Positions 34,166 to 43,879 are shown, numbered from the stretch's first letter. The stretch: 64,000 nucleotides of DNA from Irregularibacter muris (GCF_024622505.1 NZ_JANKAS010000002.1:124001-188000), one strand, 5' to 3'. Notes: a model not told the origin generated them from the letters alone. Numbers and translations are program-made.

Positions 34166-35683
34166 ATGTTGATGAAAAATTATTTCAACAATAGAGTAAA
34201 ATTTTTAGGACTCATGCTTAGTATTTTTATGTTTGTTTTAATAGGTAGGCTTTATAATTTATCCATAATGCATAGTGCAGATTATACTTCTAGGGTAGAA
34301 CGTCAATTACAAAGAGAGATGGAAATATATTATCCTAGGGGGAAGATCTTAGATCGCAATAGCATACCATTTACAGGGAAAAACTTTATAAGGGAAGACC
34401 TAACTCTCCCTTCTAATATAGAAAAAGATATTCTGGCTTCCCATGTTATAGGGCAATTGCAATATCAATATAAAAATAATACCGTAAATGGATTAAAGGG
34501 TGTATCAGGAATTCAAAAACTATTTGATCAGGAGCTCAATGGAGGACTCCCAATAAAAATTACTCAATACAAAGATGGATGGGGTCAAAAAATATCTGAG
34601 GATAATTATTATGTATATGGTGATCATGTAAACCAAGGAAAAAATGTTAGACTAACATTGGATTATCATATTCAAAAAAACATCGAAGAGGCTATGGAAT
34701 CTTTTTTGAAAGATAATCATTCTATAGAGCAAAACAATAAGTTACCTGGAATAGCCATAACGGTAATGGATATTGAAAATGGCGAAGTATTAGGTATGGC
34801 ATCCATGGGGGACCAGAACAACAAATCATTACATTCTTTTCCTGTAGGATCGGTTTTAAAAACCCTTGTGGCTGCTAAAGCTTTGGAAGAAGGTGTAGTA
34901 GATTTGGAGGAGGAGTTTATATGTAACGGCACTATTATGATTGAAGGGATAGAAAAACATTGTCATAAGACTGAGGGGCATGGAAATATTACCTTTAAAG
35001 AAGCCTTTGCTCAGTCTTGTAACTCGGTATTTTTTGAAGTAGCCCACAGACTTACTGAATATAATCCCAATGGCACTATTAAAGGAAATAAAATAATAGA
35101 TTTAGCTAAAGAATTTGGATTTTCCCCCTATAGTGAAAAAAAGAAAGATTCTTTTGTACTGGCGGATAAATACTCCTGCAATACTTTACCCGATAGCATA
35201 ACCGGGCAAATGGATATCTTTAATTTGGCCTTAGGTCAGGGGGTCATAGAGGCGAATCCTCTTATGACCACTAAAATAATGGCTACCATTGCTAATGAAG
35301 GTATATTTAATGAACCCACAATGTTAATGGATGTATCAGATTCAGAGGGGGAAGTCATTAAGTCCTTTGAAAAGGCAGAAGGCAAAAAAATATTTGAAGA
35401 GGATATTAATAGACAATTACAAACCCTATTAGAAGAAGTATCTATTTCAGGAACTGCTAAAAATTATAATCTTGTAGAACTTGGTGGAATAGCAGGGAAA
35501 ACTGGAACTGCACAAGGGGGTCAAATACAACCACATTCATGGTTTGCAGGATATTTCCCTGTAGGTAAACCAAAGTATGCAATGACTGTATTTATCGAAA
35601 ATGGTGGCAGTGGTAGTCAAGTAGCTGTTCCCCTTTTTCAAGAAGCAGCAGAGAAAATTTTAAAATTGGGACAGAGAAATTAA
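34166..35683 (+). CDS. Class B penicillin-binding protein (transpeptidase)
   Basis: Peptidoglycan transpeptidase of 505 residues. A membrane helix lies at residues about 12-32, then a PBP dimerisation-like region with YYPRGKILDRN, then the transpeptidase domain. The active-site motifs are SVLK (Ser229), SCN near residue 283 and KTGTAQ near residue 445. It is shorter than FtsI or SpoVD and has no PASTA domain, resembling the PbpA/MrdA-like small enzymes of Clostridia. The next gene is sigK, so a role in spore cortex or septum synthesis is possible but unproven. Confidence 0.87.
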   Translation: MLMKNYFNNRVKFLGLMLSIFMFVLIGRLYNLSIMHSADYTSRVERQLQREMEIYYPRGKILDRNSIPFTGKNFIREDLTLPSNIEKDILASHVIGQLQYQYKNNTVNGLKGVSGIQKLFDQELNGGLPIKITQYKDGWGQKISEDNYYVYGDHVNQGKNVRLTLDYHIQKNIEEAMESFLKDNHSIEQNNKLPGIAITVMDIENGEVLGMASMGDQNNKSLHSFPVGSVLKTLVAAKALEEGVVDLEEEFICNGTIMIEGIEKHCHKTEGHGNITFKEAFAQSCNSVFFEVAHRLTEYNPNGTIKGNKIIDLAKEFGFSPYSEKKKDSFVLADKYSCNTLPDSITGQMDIFNLALGQGVIEANPLMTTKIMATIANEGIFNEPTMLMDVSDSEGEVIKSFEKAEGKKIFEEDINRQLQTLLEEVSISGTAKNYNLVELGGIAGKTGTAQGGQIQPHSWFAGYFPVGKPKYAMTVFIENGGSGSQVAVPLFQEAAEKILKLGQRN

Positions 35684-35714
35684 AATAATATAGGCACAAT
35701 ATACCCTCCAGTAA

Positions 35715-35738
35715 CATACTATTATAATGACATAATAT
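35715..35738 (+). promoter_or_regulatory. Candidate SigE-type promoter of sigK
   Basis: CATACTAT (35715-35722) matches the SigE -10 CATACANT at seven of eight positions, with AATAT 12 bases upstream as a weak -35. A second CATAATAT follows at 35731-35738. Mother-cell control of sigK by SigE is known in Bacillus and Clostridia. Confidence 0.5.
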
Positions 35739-35755
35739 TTTGGGGGTGTATTTTT

Positions 35756-36466
35756 ATGTTGCCAGCTGCATTTGTTGGTATTGCAACATTATTAAATAAT
35801 CTGTATTTCCTAATTGGCTATGTAAGCAATAGTAATTCTTTTCCCCAGCCTTTATCACGGGAGGACGAAAGAAAATATCTTCTCCTTTATCATCAAGGAG
35901 ATGAAAAAGCAAGAAATATTCTAGTAGAACACAATTTACGTTTAGTTGCACACATTGTAAAAAAATACCATAACATTGGTAAGGATATTGATGATCTTAT
36001 CTCTATTGGTACAATTGGACTTATTAAAGGAATATCCACTTATAACATGGATAAAGGAACAAAACTAGCCACTTATGCTGCACGATGTATAGAAAATGAA
36101 ATTCTTATGACCATAAGGTCTGAACAAAAAATTAAAAATGAGATATCTTTACAAGACCCCATAGGAATAGATAAAGAGGGCAATGAAATTACACTGATAG
36201 ATATTCTTGGAAGTGACTCTGATCAAGTATTTGATTTAGTAGAATTAAAAATTGAGGCTGCCAAATTGTATAAGCTTATGGAGAAAGTTCTAAAACATAG
36301 AGAAAAAATTATTCTAGAAATGAGATATGGCTTAATCAATGGTGTAAATAAAACCCAGAGAGAAATAGCAAAGATGCTTGGTATTTCAAGATCATATGTA
36401 TCAAGAATTGAAAAAAGAGCTATAAAAAAATTAAGTAAAGAATTTTTAGCAAGCAGCTGTCGTTGA
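35756..36466 (+). CDS. sigK: Sporulation sigma factor SigK, uninterrupted, with pro-sequence
   Basis: RNA polymerase sigma factor of 236 residues for late mother-cell transcription. The first 20-30 residues are a hydrophobic pro-sequence ([18 protein letters not shown]), so it is made as inactive pro-SigK. Region 2 follows ([29 protein letters not shown]), then region 4 with the helix-turn-helix [22 protein letters not shown]. The gene is contiguous, with no skin-like insertion. A GGGGGTG site precedes the ATG. The CATA elements upstream fit SigE control. Confidence 0.95.
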   Translation: MLPAAFVGIATLLNNLYFLIGYVSNSNSFPQPLSREDERKYLLLYHQGDEKARNILVEHNLRLVAHIVKKYHNIGKDIDDLISIGTIGLIKGISTYNMDKGTKLATYAARCIENEILMTIRSEQKIKNEISLQDPIGIDKEGNEITLIDILGSDSDQVFDLVELKIEAAKLYKLMEKVLKHREKIILEMRYGLINGVNKTQREIAKMLGISRSYVSRIEKRAIKKLSKEFLASSCR

Positions 36467-36483
36467 GGCAGCTGCTTATTTTG
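36451..36483 (+). terminator. Terminator after sigK
   Basis: AAGCAGCTG and CAGCTGCTT arms with a nine-base loop, then ATTTTG. The left arm lies in the last codons of sigK. Confidence 0.75.
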
Positions 36484-36523
36484 TGAAATATGCTATAATA
36501 AAGAAAAAATAGGAAGTGATAAT

Positions 36524-37051
36524 TTGTTGGCGAATTTAAAACCTAATATGATGTTAGATTCCATTTTTCAATTGGATTTTCAAGATTTAAAAAGCAGAAA
36601 TATAAAAGGTTTATTGGTGGATTTAGATAATACCTTAGTAGAATGGGATAAAAAAAAAGCGGATGAAAGACTTATACAATGGTTTTATCAAGTAAAGGAA
36701 GAAGGATTTTCTATATGTATTATTTCCAACAACACAGAGGATAGGGTAGTGGAGTTTAAAGAAGATTTGGATTTGCCTGCTATACACAAGGCCCTAAAAC
36801 CACTTACAAGGGCATTTCGCAAGGGTGTGAAAATCCTAGGACTTAAAAAAGAACAAGTAGCCGTTATAGGAGATCAAATTTTTACCGATGTATTGGGAGG
36901 CAATCGAGCAGGATTATTTACCATATTAGTAAAACCAATAGGCAATCAGGAGTTTTGGTGGACCACTTTTGTAAGGCGAATAGAAAAAAGATTATTAAAA
37001 AGATTGCTTAATCCTGAGGAAGTAATTATCAGAACAAACGAGGATAAATAA
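36524..37051 (+). CDS. yqeG: YqeG family HAD IIIA-type phosphatase
   Basis: HAD-superfamily phosphatase of 175 residues. The nucleophile motif is LLVDLDNTLVEW; the second motif is IISNNTEDR, and GDQIFTDVLGGNRAGLFTILV is motif IV. The family occurs across Firmicutes, often before the shikimate gene aroE or the yqeH GTPase, and is related to phosphatidylglycerophosphate phosphatases. Substrate is unproven. TTG start after GGAAGTG. Confidence 0.9.
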   Translation: MLANLKPNMMLDSIFQLDFQDLKSRNIKGLLVDLDNTLVEWDKKKADERLIQWFYQVKEEGFSICIISNNTEDRVVEFKEDLDLPAIHKALKPLTRAFRKGVKILGLKKEQVAVIGDQIFTDVLGGNRAGLFTILVKPIGNQEFWWTTFVRRIEKRLLKRLLNPEEVIIRTNEDK

Positions 37052-37222
37052 AGATAAAAATAGATTATACAAGAGAATAAAAATAGGCAAGGATGAATGA
37101 GTGTGAAAACCCTCAAAAAAGAGCATTGAATTCTTTTATTTTAGAGGATTTATAGGAGATTTGTAGAAATGTTACTAATAAAAATCTTAAATTAATAATT
37201 TTCGTAGAGGGGGGTGATAGCG

Positions 37223-38908
37223 ATGGTCAATAAAAAGAAAATTGGAGATTTATTAATAGAAAGTGGAAAGCTCACAAAAGTCCAATTAAATAGGGTATTA
37301 GATATCCAAAGAAAAAACGGAAAAAAACTAGGAACTATTCTTGTTGAGGAGAGGATTATTAACGAGGAGGATGTTCTAAAGACTATAGAAATCCAAATGG
37401 GATTAAATCGGGTGGACTTTAGTTCTGTATTTATTGATGAAAGGGCAGTCAAGACCATTCCTTATATACTAGGGAAGAGACATCATGTTATCCCTATTTA
37501 TTTTAAAGGTGACCATTCCTTAGTGGTGGCTATGAATGATCCTTTAGATCTTATTGCCCTAGATGATTTGCAATTAGTAACAGGGAAGAGCATTGTACCT
37601 GTTATTGCCAGTAGCAATGAAATTAGTAGATTACTTGAAAAATATTTTAATAAAGAAGATGCCCAAAAAGCTGCTAAGGAATTTAGTGAGGATTCTGCTT
37701 TAATCAGGGAAGAAAATTTAGAGCAACAGGTTTATAATGAAGTAAATAATGCGCCGGTGGTACGTTTGGTGAATTCCATTATTGAGCAAGGTGTTAGGAA
37801 TAATGCCAGTGATATACATATAGAGGCCTTTGAGGATAGAGTTAGGATAAGAATGAGAGTGGATGGGGTTTTACATGAAATAATGAAGGTGGATAAACGC
37901 ACCCACAATGCTATAGTTAGTCGATTGAAGATAATAAGTGATTTAAATATTGCAGAGAAACGGCTGCCACAGGATGGTGCTGTAGTTGTCCATGTGGATA
38001 ATAGAGATATTGATTTAAGAATTTCAGTTTTACCCACTATTTTTGGCGAGAAGATAGTGATTAGAATTTTAGACCAAATGCAGTTCTTTATCTCCAAGGA
38101 TAATTTAGGCTTTACTCCAAAAGAACTAGAACTGGTGGAAAAAATGATTAAAAGCCCCAAGGGGATTATATTGGTTACTGGACCCACAGGGAGTGGGAAA
38201 TCCTCTACTCTTTATACCCTACTCAAGGAACTAAATACAGAGACTGATAACATTGTTACTGTCGAAGATCCAGTGGAATATAAGTTGGATGGAGTAAATC
38301 AAATACAGGTCAATCCAAAGGCAGGATTAACTTTTGTCACATCTTTAAGATCTATATTAAGACAAGATCCAGATATTATTATGATTGGGGAAATAAGAGA
38401 CGTAGAAACTGCTGAAATAGCTATTCGGGCTTCTATTACAGGGCATCTCGTTTTAAGTACCATCCATACCAATGATGCCATATCTACGATTAATAGGTTA
38501 ATAGATATGGGGATTCCCCCCTATTTGATTTCAACATCTTTGACGGGCGTTATATCTCAACGATTGGTAAGGAAAGTGTGTACAAAATGCAAAACATCAT
38601 ATTTAGCTTCAGAGATGGAAAAGGAAATCTTAAATATTCCCAAGGAAGAAAATTTTACCTTGTATAAGGGGAAAGGTTGCGGTGTTTGTAATTATACAGG
38701 TTATAAGGGTAGAATTGCTATACATGAGGTGCTAAAAATAGGAAAAGATCATAGAGAGATGATTGTTGGAAGAAAAAGTGGCGATTACTTAAGGGACTTT
38801 TCTATAGAACAGGGAATGGTAACCCTGGCTCAAAATGCAATTCAATTAGTAACACAAGGATTAACCACTGTTGAAGAAGTGGTTAAAATTGTATTCTTAG
38901 AGGATTAG
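37223..38908 (+). CDS. pilB: Type IV pilus assembly ATPase PilB
   Basis: Extension ATPase of 561 residues, cytoplasmic motor that drives pilin assembly. It has an N-terminal MshEN/GspE-like domain (about 1-150), Walker A GPTGSGKSSTLYTLL, a Walker B region with IGEIRDVETAEIA, and a tetracysteine zinc motif near the end (CTKCKTSY and GCGVCNYTGYKG). The ATG at 37223 follows GGGGGGTG; an upstream GTG overlaps that site. It is the first gene of the pilus operon. The zinc motif and partners separate it from PilT. Confidence 0.94.
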   Translation: MVNKKKIGDLLIESGKLTKVQLNRVLDIQRKNGKKLGTILVEERIINEEDVLKTIEIQMGLNRVDFSSVFIDERAVKTIPYILGKRHHVIPIYFKGDHSLVVAMNDPLDLIALDDLQLVTGKSIVPVIASSNEISRLLEKYFNKEDAQKAAKEFSEDSALIREENLEQQVYNEVNNAPVVRLVNSIIEQGVRNNASDIHIEAFEDRVRIRMRVDGVLHEIMKVDKRTHNAIVSRLKIISDLNIAEKRLPQDGAVVVHVDNRDIDLRISVLPTIFGEKIVIRILDQMQFFISKDNLGFTPKELELVEKMIKSPKGIILVTGPTGSGKSSTLYTLLKELNTETDNIVTVEDPVEYKLDGVNQIQVNPKAGLTFVTSLRSILRQDPDIIMIGEIRDVETAEIAIRASITGHLVLSTIHTNDAISTINRLIDMGIPPYLISTSLTGVISQRLVRKVCTKCKTSYLASEMEKEILNIPKEENFTLYKGKGCGVCNYTGYKGRIAIHEVLKIGKDHREMIVGRKSGDYLRDFSIEQGMVTLAQNAIQLVTQGLTTVEEVVKIVFLED

Positions 38909-38919
38909 GGGGAAGGAAT

Positions 38920-39975
38920 TTGGAAATTCTTCAATTATTGGAAAGCACAATAAATCAAAAGGCTTCTGATTTACATATCACCACAGGAGTTCCTCCTGTT
39001 ATGCGTATTGATGGCGCTTTAAAAAGAATAGGAGAAAATAGACTTACCCCCGAAAACACCATGAAAAGTATCGATGCAATAATGAATGATACACAAAAAA
39101 AACAATTGGAAAAACTGGGACAGGTAGATTTTTCCTATTCATTGCATGGTGTAGGGCGTTTTAGAGTAAATGCCTATCGACAAAGGGGAAGTTATGCCAT
39201 TGCTTTTCGACTCATTCCCACCAGCATACCAACTTTGGAACAATTAAATCTACCTCAAGGTTTAGGGGATTTGACTGAAAGGAATAGAGGGCTAATTTTA
39301 GTGACGGGTCCTACAGGGAGTGGGAAATCTACCACTTTGGCTGCATTAATTGATATGATTAACCACAATAAAAGCAAACATATCTTAACACTAGAGGATC
39401 CTATAGAATATTTACACCGACATAAAAGCAGTATTGTAAATCAGCGCGAGATTGGACAGGATTTTTATAGTTATCCTGAGGCCTTAAGGGCGGCCCTGCG
39501 CCAGGATCCCGATGTGATCCTTATTGGAGAAATGAGGGATTTAGAAACCATATCGATAGCCTTGACTGCCGCAGAGACGGGACACCTTGTGTTATCAACC
39601 TTACATACTATAGGCGCTGCCAAAACCATGGACAGAATAATTGATGCGTTTCCACCCCACCAACAACAGCAGATAAAAATCCAATTGTCTACGGTTATTC
39701 AAGGGGTAATCTCCCAACAGCTGTTAAAAAGGAAAAATCAATCGGGTAGGGTTGCAGCTTTGGAAGTGATGAAGGCTACTCCTGCTATTCGAAATATTAT
39801 TAGAGAAGGCAAAACCTTTCAAATACAATCCTCTATTCAAACTGGTGGACGAGCAGGAATGATTACCATGGATAATTATCTTACAAACTTGTATAACCAA
39901 GGACAAATAAGTAAAGAAGATGCGATATTATATTCAATCGATCAAGAAACCATGAAAAATAGATTTCGCATTTAG
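38920..39975 (+). CDS. pilT: Type IV pilus retraction ATPase PilT
   Basis: Retraction motor of 351 residues. The Walker A motif is GPTGSGKSTTLAALI. The Asp-box LTLEDPIEYLH, the Walker B block LIGEMRDLETI and the AIRNIIREGK segment near the C terminus are typical of PilT, while the tetracysteine motif of PilB is missing. TTG start after GGGGGAAGG. Presence of PilT implies retractable pili and possible twitching motility. Confidence 0.94.
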   Translation: MEILQLLESTINQKASDLHITTGVPPVMRIDGALKRIGENRLTPENTMKSIDAIMNDTQKKQLEKLGQVDFSYSLHGVGRFRVNAYRQRGSYAIAFRLIPTSIPTLEQLNLPQGLGDLTERNRGLILVTGPTGSGKSTTLAALIDMINHNKSKHILTLEDPIEYLHRHKSSIVNQREIGQDFYSYPEALRAALRQDPDVILIGEMRDLETISIALTAAETGHLVLSTLHTIGAAKTMDRIIDAFPPHQQQQIKIQLSTVIQGVISQQLLKRKNQSGRVAALEVMKATPAIRNIIREGKTFQIQSSIQTGGRAGMITMDNYLTNLYNQGQISKEDAILYSIDQETMKNRFRI

Positions 39976-39983
39976 TAAGGAGG

Positions 39984-41198
39984 ATGAACAAAATTCCCAA
40001 GTTTGAATATGTAGCTAAAGACAATAGGGGCAAAACCAATGAAGGGGTTTTAGAAGCAGCCACTTTAAAGGATGCCGCATTTATATTGAGAAATAATAGT
40101 TTCTATCCTATTGAAATAACACCTCAGAATATAAATAAATCCAAAGAATTATTTGCACGCAAGGAAATCAAGACCAGGGATCTGGCTATATTTTGCAGAC
40201 AGTTTGCCACTACCTTAAAATCGGGGATCCCTGTGGTGGATAGTTTGGATATTATTCATAAACAAATAGAAAATAAGAAACTTGCAAAAATCATTGCAGA
40301 GGTATATGAATATATACAAAAGGGTTATCCAGTATCAGAGGCCCTGGCTGACCATCCAAAGGCATTTCCTCCACTGCTGGTGAATATGGTGGAGACAGGA
40401 GAGATTAGCGGTACTCTGGATGTGGTGATGGAGAGAATGGCAATCCATTATGAAAAAGAGAATAAAACACACCAGAAAATACAAGCTGCTATAACTTATC
40501 CTATAGTAGTATTTGTGGTGGCCATACTGGTAGTGGTATTTCTTTTGACCTTTGTCATGCCTACCTTTGTAGGAATGTTTGACAACATGGGAGCGGAATT
40601 ACCCTTAGCTACCAGGGTACTCATGTTTATAAGCAGTGGGTTAAGTAGATTTTGGTACATTTTCGGTTTGCTCATCCTCTTTTCACAGTATATATTGCAT
40701 AAATACATGAAGACTCCCCAAGGAAAATATAATATAGACAAACTTTTACTGAAAATACCTATTTGGGGCAAGGTACAAAACAAAGTTATTGTATCCCGTT
40801 TTACCCGTACTATGAGTGTATTGCTAAGTAGTGGAGTTGATTTATTGCAAGCTCTAGATATCGTCAAACGGGTCATTGATAATGAGTTTATCCATAAAAA
40901 AATATGTGATATAGAAGAAGGCGTAAGTAGGGGGATAAGCTTAGCAGAACTCATCAGAAATACCTATATATTCCCACCCATGGTATATCAAATGATTAAA
41001 GTAGGAGAGGATTCAGGCAGTTTAGATTTTGTATTGGAAAAAACAGCAAATTTTTATGATGATGAGGTGGAGACAGCCATTAGTCAAATGACTACCATGA
41101 TTGAGCCCATAATCATAGTATTTTTAGGGGGAATTGTAGGGTTTATGGTTTTAGCCATGCTTCTTCCCATGTTTGATATGTATAGTGCCATTGGATAA
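39984..41198 (+). CDS. pilC: Type IV pilus inner membrane platform protein PilC
   Basis: Polytopic platform protein of about 400 residues coupling the ATPases to pilin. It carries two GspF domains (RDLAIFCRQFATTLKSGIPVV and the second VSRFTRTMSVLLSSGVDLL) and three membrane helices, near 170-200, 215-240 and 370-395. The ATG at 39984 directly abuts AAGGAGG, leaving no spacer. An ATT nine bases on, at 39993, would start MPKFEYVAKD, the usual PilC N terminus, so initiation may occur there. Confidence 0.92.
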   Translation: MNKIPKFEYVAKDNRGKTNEGVLEAATLKDAAFILRNNSFYPIEITPQNINKSKELFARKEIKTRDLAIFCRQFATTLKSGIPVVDSLDIIHKQIENKKLAKIIAEVYEYIQKGYPVSEALADHPKAFPPLLVNMVETGEISGTLDVVMERMAIHYEKENKTHQKIQAAITYPIVVFVVAILVVVFLLTFVMPTFVGMFDNMGAELPLATRVLMFISSGLSRFWYIFGLLILFSQYILHKYMKTPQGKYNIDKLLLKIPIWGKVQNKVIVSRFTRTMSVLLSSGVDLLQALDIVKRVIDNEFIHKKICDIEEGVSRGISLAELIRNTYIFPPMVYQMIKVGEDSGSLDFVLEKTANFYDDEVETAISQMTTMIEPIIIVFLGGIVGFMVLAMLLPMFDMYSAIG

Positions 41199-41314
41199 AA
41201 AATAATAAAGACGACCAAGGACATATATGGAAAAAAACTTGATTATCTTCTATAGAGGAAGTAGAATTAAGTTGAATAATTTCACCATAAGAATTGAATA
41301 AGGGGGTACATAGA

Positions 41315-41677
41315 ATGTTGAAAATTCGTAAAATGATGCAAAGACAGCAAGGTTTTACACTGATAGAACTTATTGTGGTTTTGGCTATATTGGGGGTGTT
41401 AGCTGCCTTAATTGTGCCTAAATTTACAAATACTACGAGTAAGGCTAAGGAAGTAGCTGTAGAGACCACCGTAAAAACTTTACAAAGTGCTGTGGAGTTA
41501 TATTATTTGGATAATGATTCATATCCTAAGAGTATTTCTGATTTAGAGGAAGAATATATCGATGAAAACCCTAATAGCTCTGAAAATATTGAGAAATTTG
41601 GTGGCAAATTTGATATAAATAGTGAAGGGAAAGTTACTTTTACCAAAACTGAAGAGAGCAGTGGACAGTCGGAGTAA
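41315..41677 (+). CDS. pilA: Major type IV pilin
   Basis: Prepilin of 120 residues. The short basic leader (MLKIRKMMQRQQG) is cut before the Phe of FTLIELIVVLAILGVLAAL, with Glu5 of the mature protein present. The hydrophobic helix continues to about residue 35, and the globular part has a GspG-like ELYYLDNDSYP motif. The ATG at 41315 follows AAGGGGG. Of the four pilin-type genes here this one has the most canonical form and is separated by a terminator from the next gene, which suits the most abundant subunit. Confidence 0.9.
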   Translation: MLKIRKMMQRQQGFTLIELIVVLAILGVLAALIVPKFTNTTSKAKEVAVETTVKTLQSAVELYYLDNDSYPKSISDLEEEYIDENPNSSENIEKFGGKFDINSEGKVTFTKTEESSGQSE

Positions 41678-41710
41678 TAGAATGAAGAAATATTTTACAC
41701 ATTTATAGAT

Positions 41711-41745
41711 AAAAACTGCAAGAATGCTCTTGCAGTTTTTTTATA
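41711..41745 (+). terminator. Terminator after pilA
   Basis: AAAAACTGCAAGA and its complement form a 13-bp stem with a four-base loop, followed by further T residues. Partial read-through would give high pilA and lower expression of the downstream minor pilin genes. Confidence 0.85.
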
Positions 41746-41755
41746 GGAGGAATAT

Positions 41756-42499
41756 ATGGTTTTACTTATTTTTATTTTGGGACTTATCATAGGAAGCTTT
41801 TTAAATGTATGTATTTATCGGATCCCTTTAGGCAAGTCCATAGCGTATCCACCATCAATCTGTGGGCATTGTCACACCAGACTTAAACCTTTAGATCTAT
41901 TTCCTGTAATAAGTTGGATGTTTTTAAGAGGAAAATGTCGCTATTGTGGCGAATCCATAGATATTAGATATCCTTTTGTAGAACTATTTACAGGAATATT
42001 ATTTTCTTTAACCTACTGGAAATATTCAATGCATTTTATACTTATTCCTTATCTTCTTGTAACGGCAGCTCTTATAGCAATCACTTTTATTGATATACAC
42101 CATCACATCATACCCAATAGTATTAATTTATTTATTTTTGCAACTTTTTTTGTTTTCAATTTTTCCCTTAATTTTATCCCATGGAAAAATGCATTTTTAG
42201 GAGCATTAATAGGGGGAGGATTTTTGTTTATCCTTTTTCTTTTCACCGGTGGAGCGGGTATGGGTATGGGGGATGTGAAACTTGCTGGAGTTTTGGGTTT
42301 ATATTTAGGCTGGACAAACATTATTTTGCTTCTTCTTTTGTCCTTTGTTTTAGGAGGCTTTTTCGGAATGCTACTTTTGGCTTTAAAAATCAAAAGTAGA
42401 AAAGATGCAATATCCTTTGGACCTTGGATAGCTATGGCTGCATTTATAACACTGCTCTTTGGCAATGACATAATAAGGTGGTATGTAAACTTATTATAA
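41756..42499 (+). CDS. pilD: Prepilin peptidase PilD
   Basis: Membrane aspartyl peptidase of 247 residues that cleaves and N-methylates prepilins. The N-terminal methylation domain has the cysteine pairs CGHCHTRL and CRYCGE. The catalytic aspartates are in FIDIHHHIIPN and the GMGMGDVKL motif. About seven membrane helices. ATG after GGAGG. Confidence 0.93.
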   Translation: MVLLIFILGLIIGSFLNVCIYRIPLGKSIAYPPSICGHCHTRLKPLDLFPVISWMFLRGKCRYCGESIDIRYPFVELFTGILFSLTYWKYSMHFILIPYLLVTAALIAITFIDIHHHIIPNSINLFIFATFFVFNFSLNFIPWKNAFLGALIGGGFLFILFLFTGGAGMGMGDVKLAGVLGLYLGWTNIILLLLLSFVLGGFFGMLLLALKIKSRKDAISFGPWIAMAAFITLLFGNDIIRWYVNLL

Positions 42500-42512
42500 G
42501 GAGAACAAAACT

Positions 42513-42989
42513 GTGAAAAAGGAAAGCAGGGGCTTTACTCTTATTGAACTAATTGTCGTTTTTGCTATTCTGAGCATTGTCCTATCCATAGTGGCTGTGG
42601 GCATACCTACCTACCAGCGTTTTATAGATAAAAGTCAATTAAAAAATGAGACTAGGGCTATTTTGCAATCCATATTAAAAGCTCGGACAGAAGCCATTAT
42701 GGACGGATATACTAGAAGAATCTATATTAATGATCAATCGGGTAGAATCTATATTAAAAGACTTTATTATCCTGGAGATCCCCCTGCGGAATACAGGGAT
42801 CTAGCCCCGGGGATAAAAATCACCAGCAATACCTACCTAGGAAATTTAAACTTAGATTTAAAACCCATAGGTACAGTCAACGTAGGGGGCCATATTACTC
42901 TTAGGAGTCCTAAAGGGCAATACATGACTATTGTCGTGCAGATAGGCACAGGGAGGATATATATGAAAGAGGGAATGATTGATGATTAG
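42513..42989 (+). CDS. Minor pilin, GspH/FimT-like
   Basis: Pilin-like protein of 158 residues. The leader MKKESRG is cut before FTLIELIVVFAILSIVLS. The body has the GspH/FimT pattern with NETRAILQSILKARTEAIMDG and strand-rich C-terminal half. GTG start after AAGGAG. Probably part of the minor-pilin tip complex with the next three products. Confidence 0.85.
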   Translation: MKKESRGFTLIELIVVFAILSIVLSIVAVGIPTYQRFIDKSQLKNETRAILQSILKARTEAIMDGYTRRIYINDQSGRIYIKRLYYPGDPPAEYRDLAPGIKITSNTYLGNLNLDLKPIGTVNVGGHITLRSPKGQYMTIVVQIGTGRIYMKEGMIDD

Positions 42990-43374
42990 GGAAAGAGGGG
43001 AAAATGGTGGATTTACCCTATTAGAAGTCTTGGTCTCTATTGCCTTAATTGGCATTACGGCAGTGGCCCTTATGGGTCTATTTACTGTTTCTCTCAATAA
43101 CAATTTAGCCTCTAGGAAAAGTATAGAACATACTGTGTATATCAAAAACATCATGGAAGAATTGAAGCAGGAATTTACTGCTCTACCTCCGGGTAGCCGA
43201 GATATGCATAAATTAGTCCATAAAGCCAATGAAATACAAGCCCACTATCCCAAAAGCAATATAACTATAGGGCAAAAACATGAGGGGAAAAAGTTATATA
43301 TTATCACAATAGAAATTATTGAAGCCAACAGAGGGGAGGGAGATAAACTTGTTTCCTATATTTACCTCCCTTAA
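42982..43374 (+). CDS. Minor pilin, PilV/GspI-like
   Basis: Pilin-like protein of 130 residues. The leader MIRERGENGG precedes FTLLEVLVSIALIGITAVAL, with the LLEVLVSI form typical of PilV/GspI. The ATG at 42982 overlaps the end of the preceding gene by eight bases and follows AGAGGG. The globular part is short. Confidence 0.83.
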   Translation: MIRERGENGGFTLLEVLVSIALIGITAVALMGLFTVSLNNNLASRKSIEHTVYIKNIMEELKQEFTALPPGSRDMHKLVHKANEIQAHYPKSNITIGQKHEGKKLYIITIEIIEANRGEGDKLVSYIYLP

Positions 43375-43879
43375 AGTAAAGGCAAAAAAAGTAATCCGAA
43401 ATGAAATGGGCATTACCCTCATTGAACTGCTTATAGTGCTAGCCCTATTAGGGTTAATAGGAGGGGGAGTGAAGGCTATGTTTTTTACCAGTATCCGCTC
43501 CTATGATGCAGCCAATGAGCAGATAGATAGTTATTCCAGTGGTCGATGGACATTTATGTTGATAGAACGTCAGATAAAGAGTTCTGATAAAATTTATCTT
43601 AAAAATAATATCGTGTATATACAAGACAAAGAAACTCCAAAGTATTATAATTATTATACTTTGGAAAATAAAAAAATAATGAAACATAAGGTATATGAGG
43701 AAAATTTAAGAACAATAGGTTCAGGTAGTACTTCCCAGTTAGCAGATAACATCAAGGAATTTGAGTTGAATCATATTGAAGAAAATGTGTTCCATATTAA
43801 GATTATTTCCCAAGTAAAGGATAAGGTCTTGGAATTATCTTCTAGGATTCGTGTGGGATCAAATATTATTGAGAGGTAA
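43349..43879 (+). CDS. Minor pilin, PilW/GspJ-like
   Basis: Pilin-like protein of 176 residues. The leader ends in RNEMG before ITLIELLIVLALLGLIGGG; Ile replaces the usual Phe at the cleavage site. The body has the GspJ/ComGF-like pattern (YSSGRWTFMLIERQIKSSD). The TTG at 43349 follows GGAGGG; a TTG at 43319 is possible but has no ribosome binding site. It overlaps the preceding gene by 26 bases. Confidence 0.78.
   Translation: MFPIFTSLKVKAKKVIRNEMGITLIELLIVLALLGLIGGGVKAMFFTSIRSYDAANEQIDSYSSGRWTFMLIERQIKSSDKIYLKNNIVYIQDKETPKYYNYYTLENKKIMKHKVYEENLRTIGSGSTSQLADNIKEFELNHIEENVFHIKIISQVKDKVLELSSRIRVGSNIIER

Noticed and set aside
35756-36466. A skin-like insertion in sigK
   Set aside because: The sigK frame is continuous from pro-sequence to stop, with no recombinase gene nearby.
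37052-37222. c-di-GMP riboswitch before the pilus operon
   Set aside because: Such riboswitches precede pilus genes in C. difficile, but the core motifs of class I or II could not be found here.
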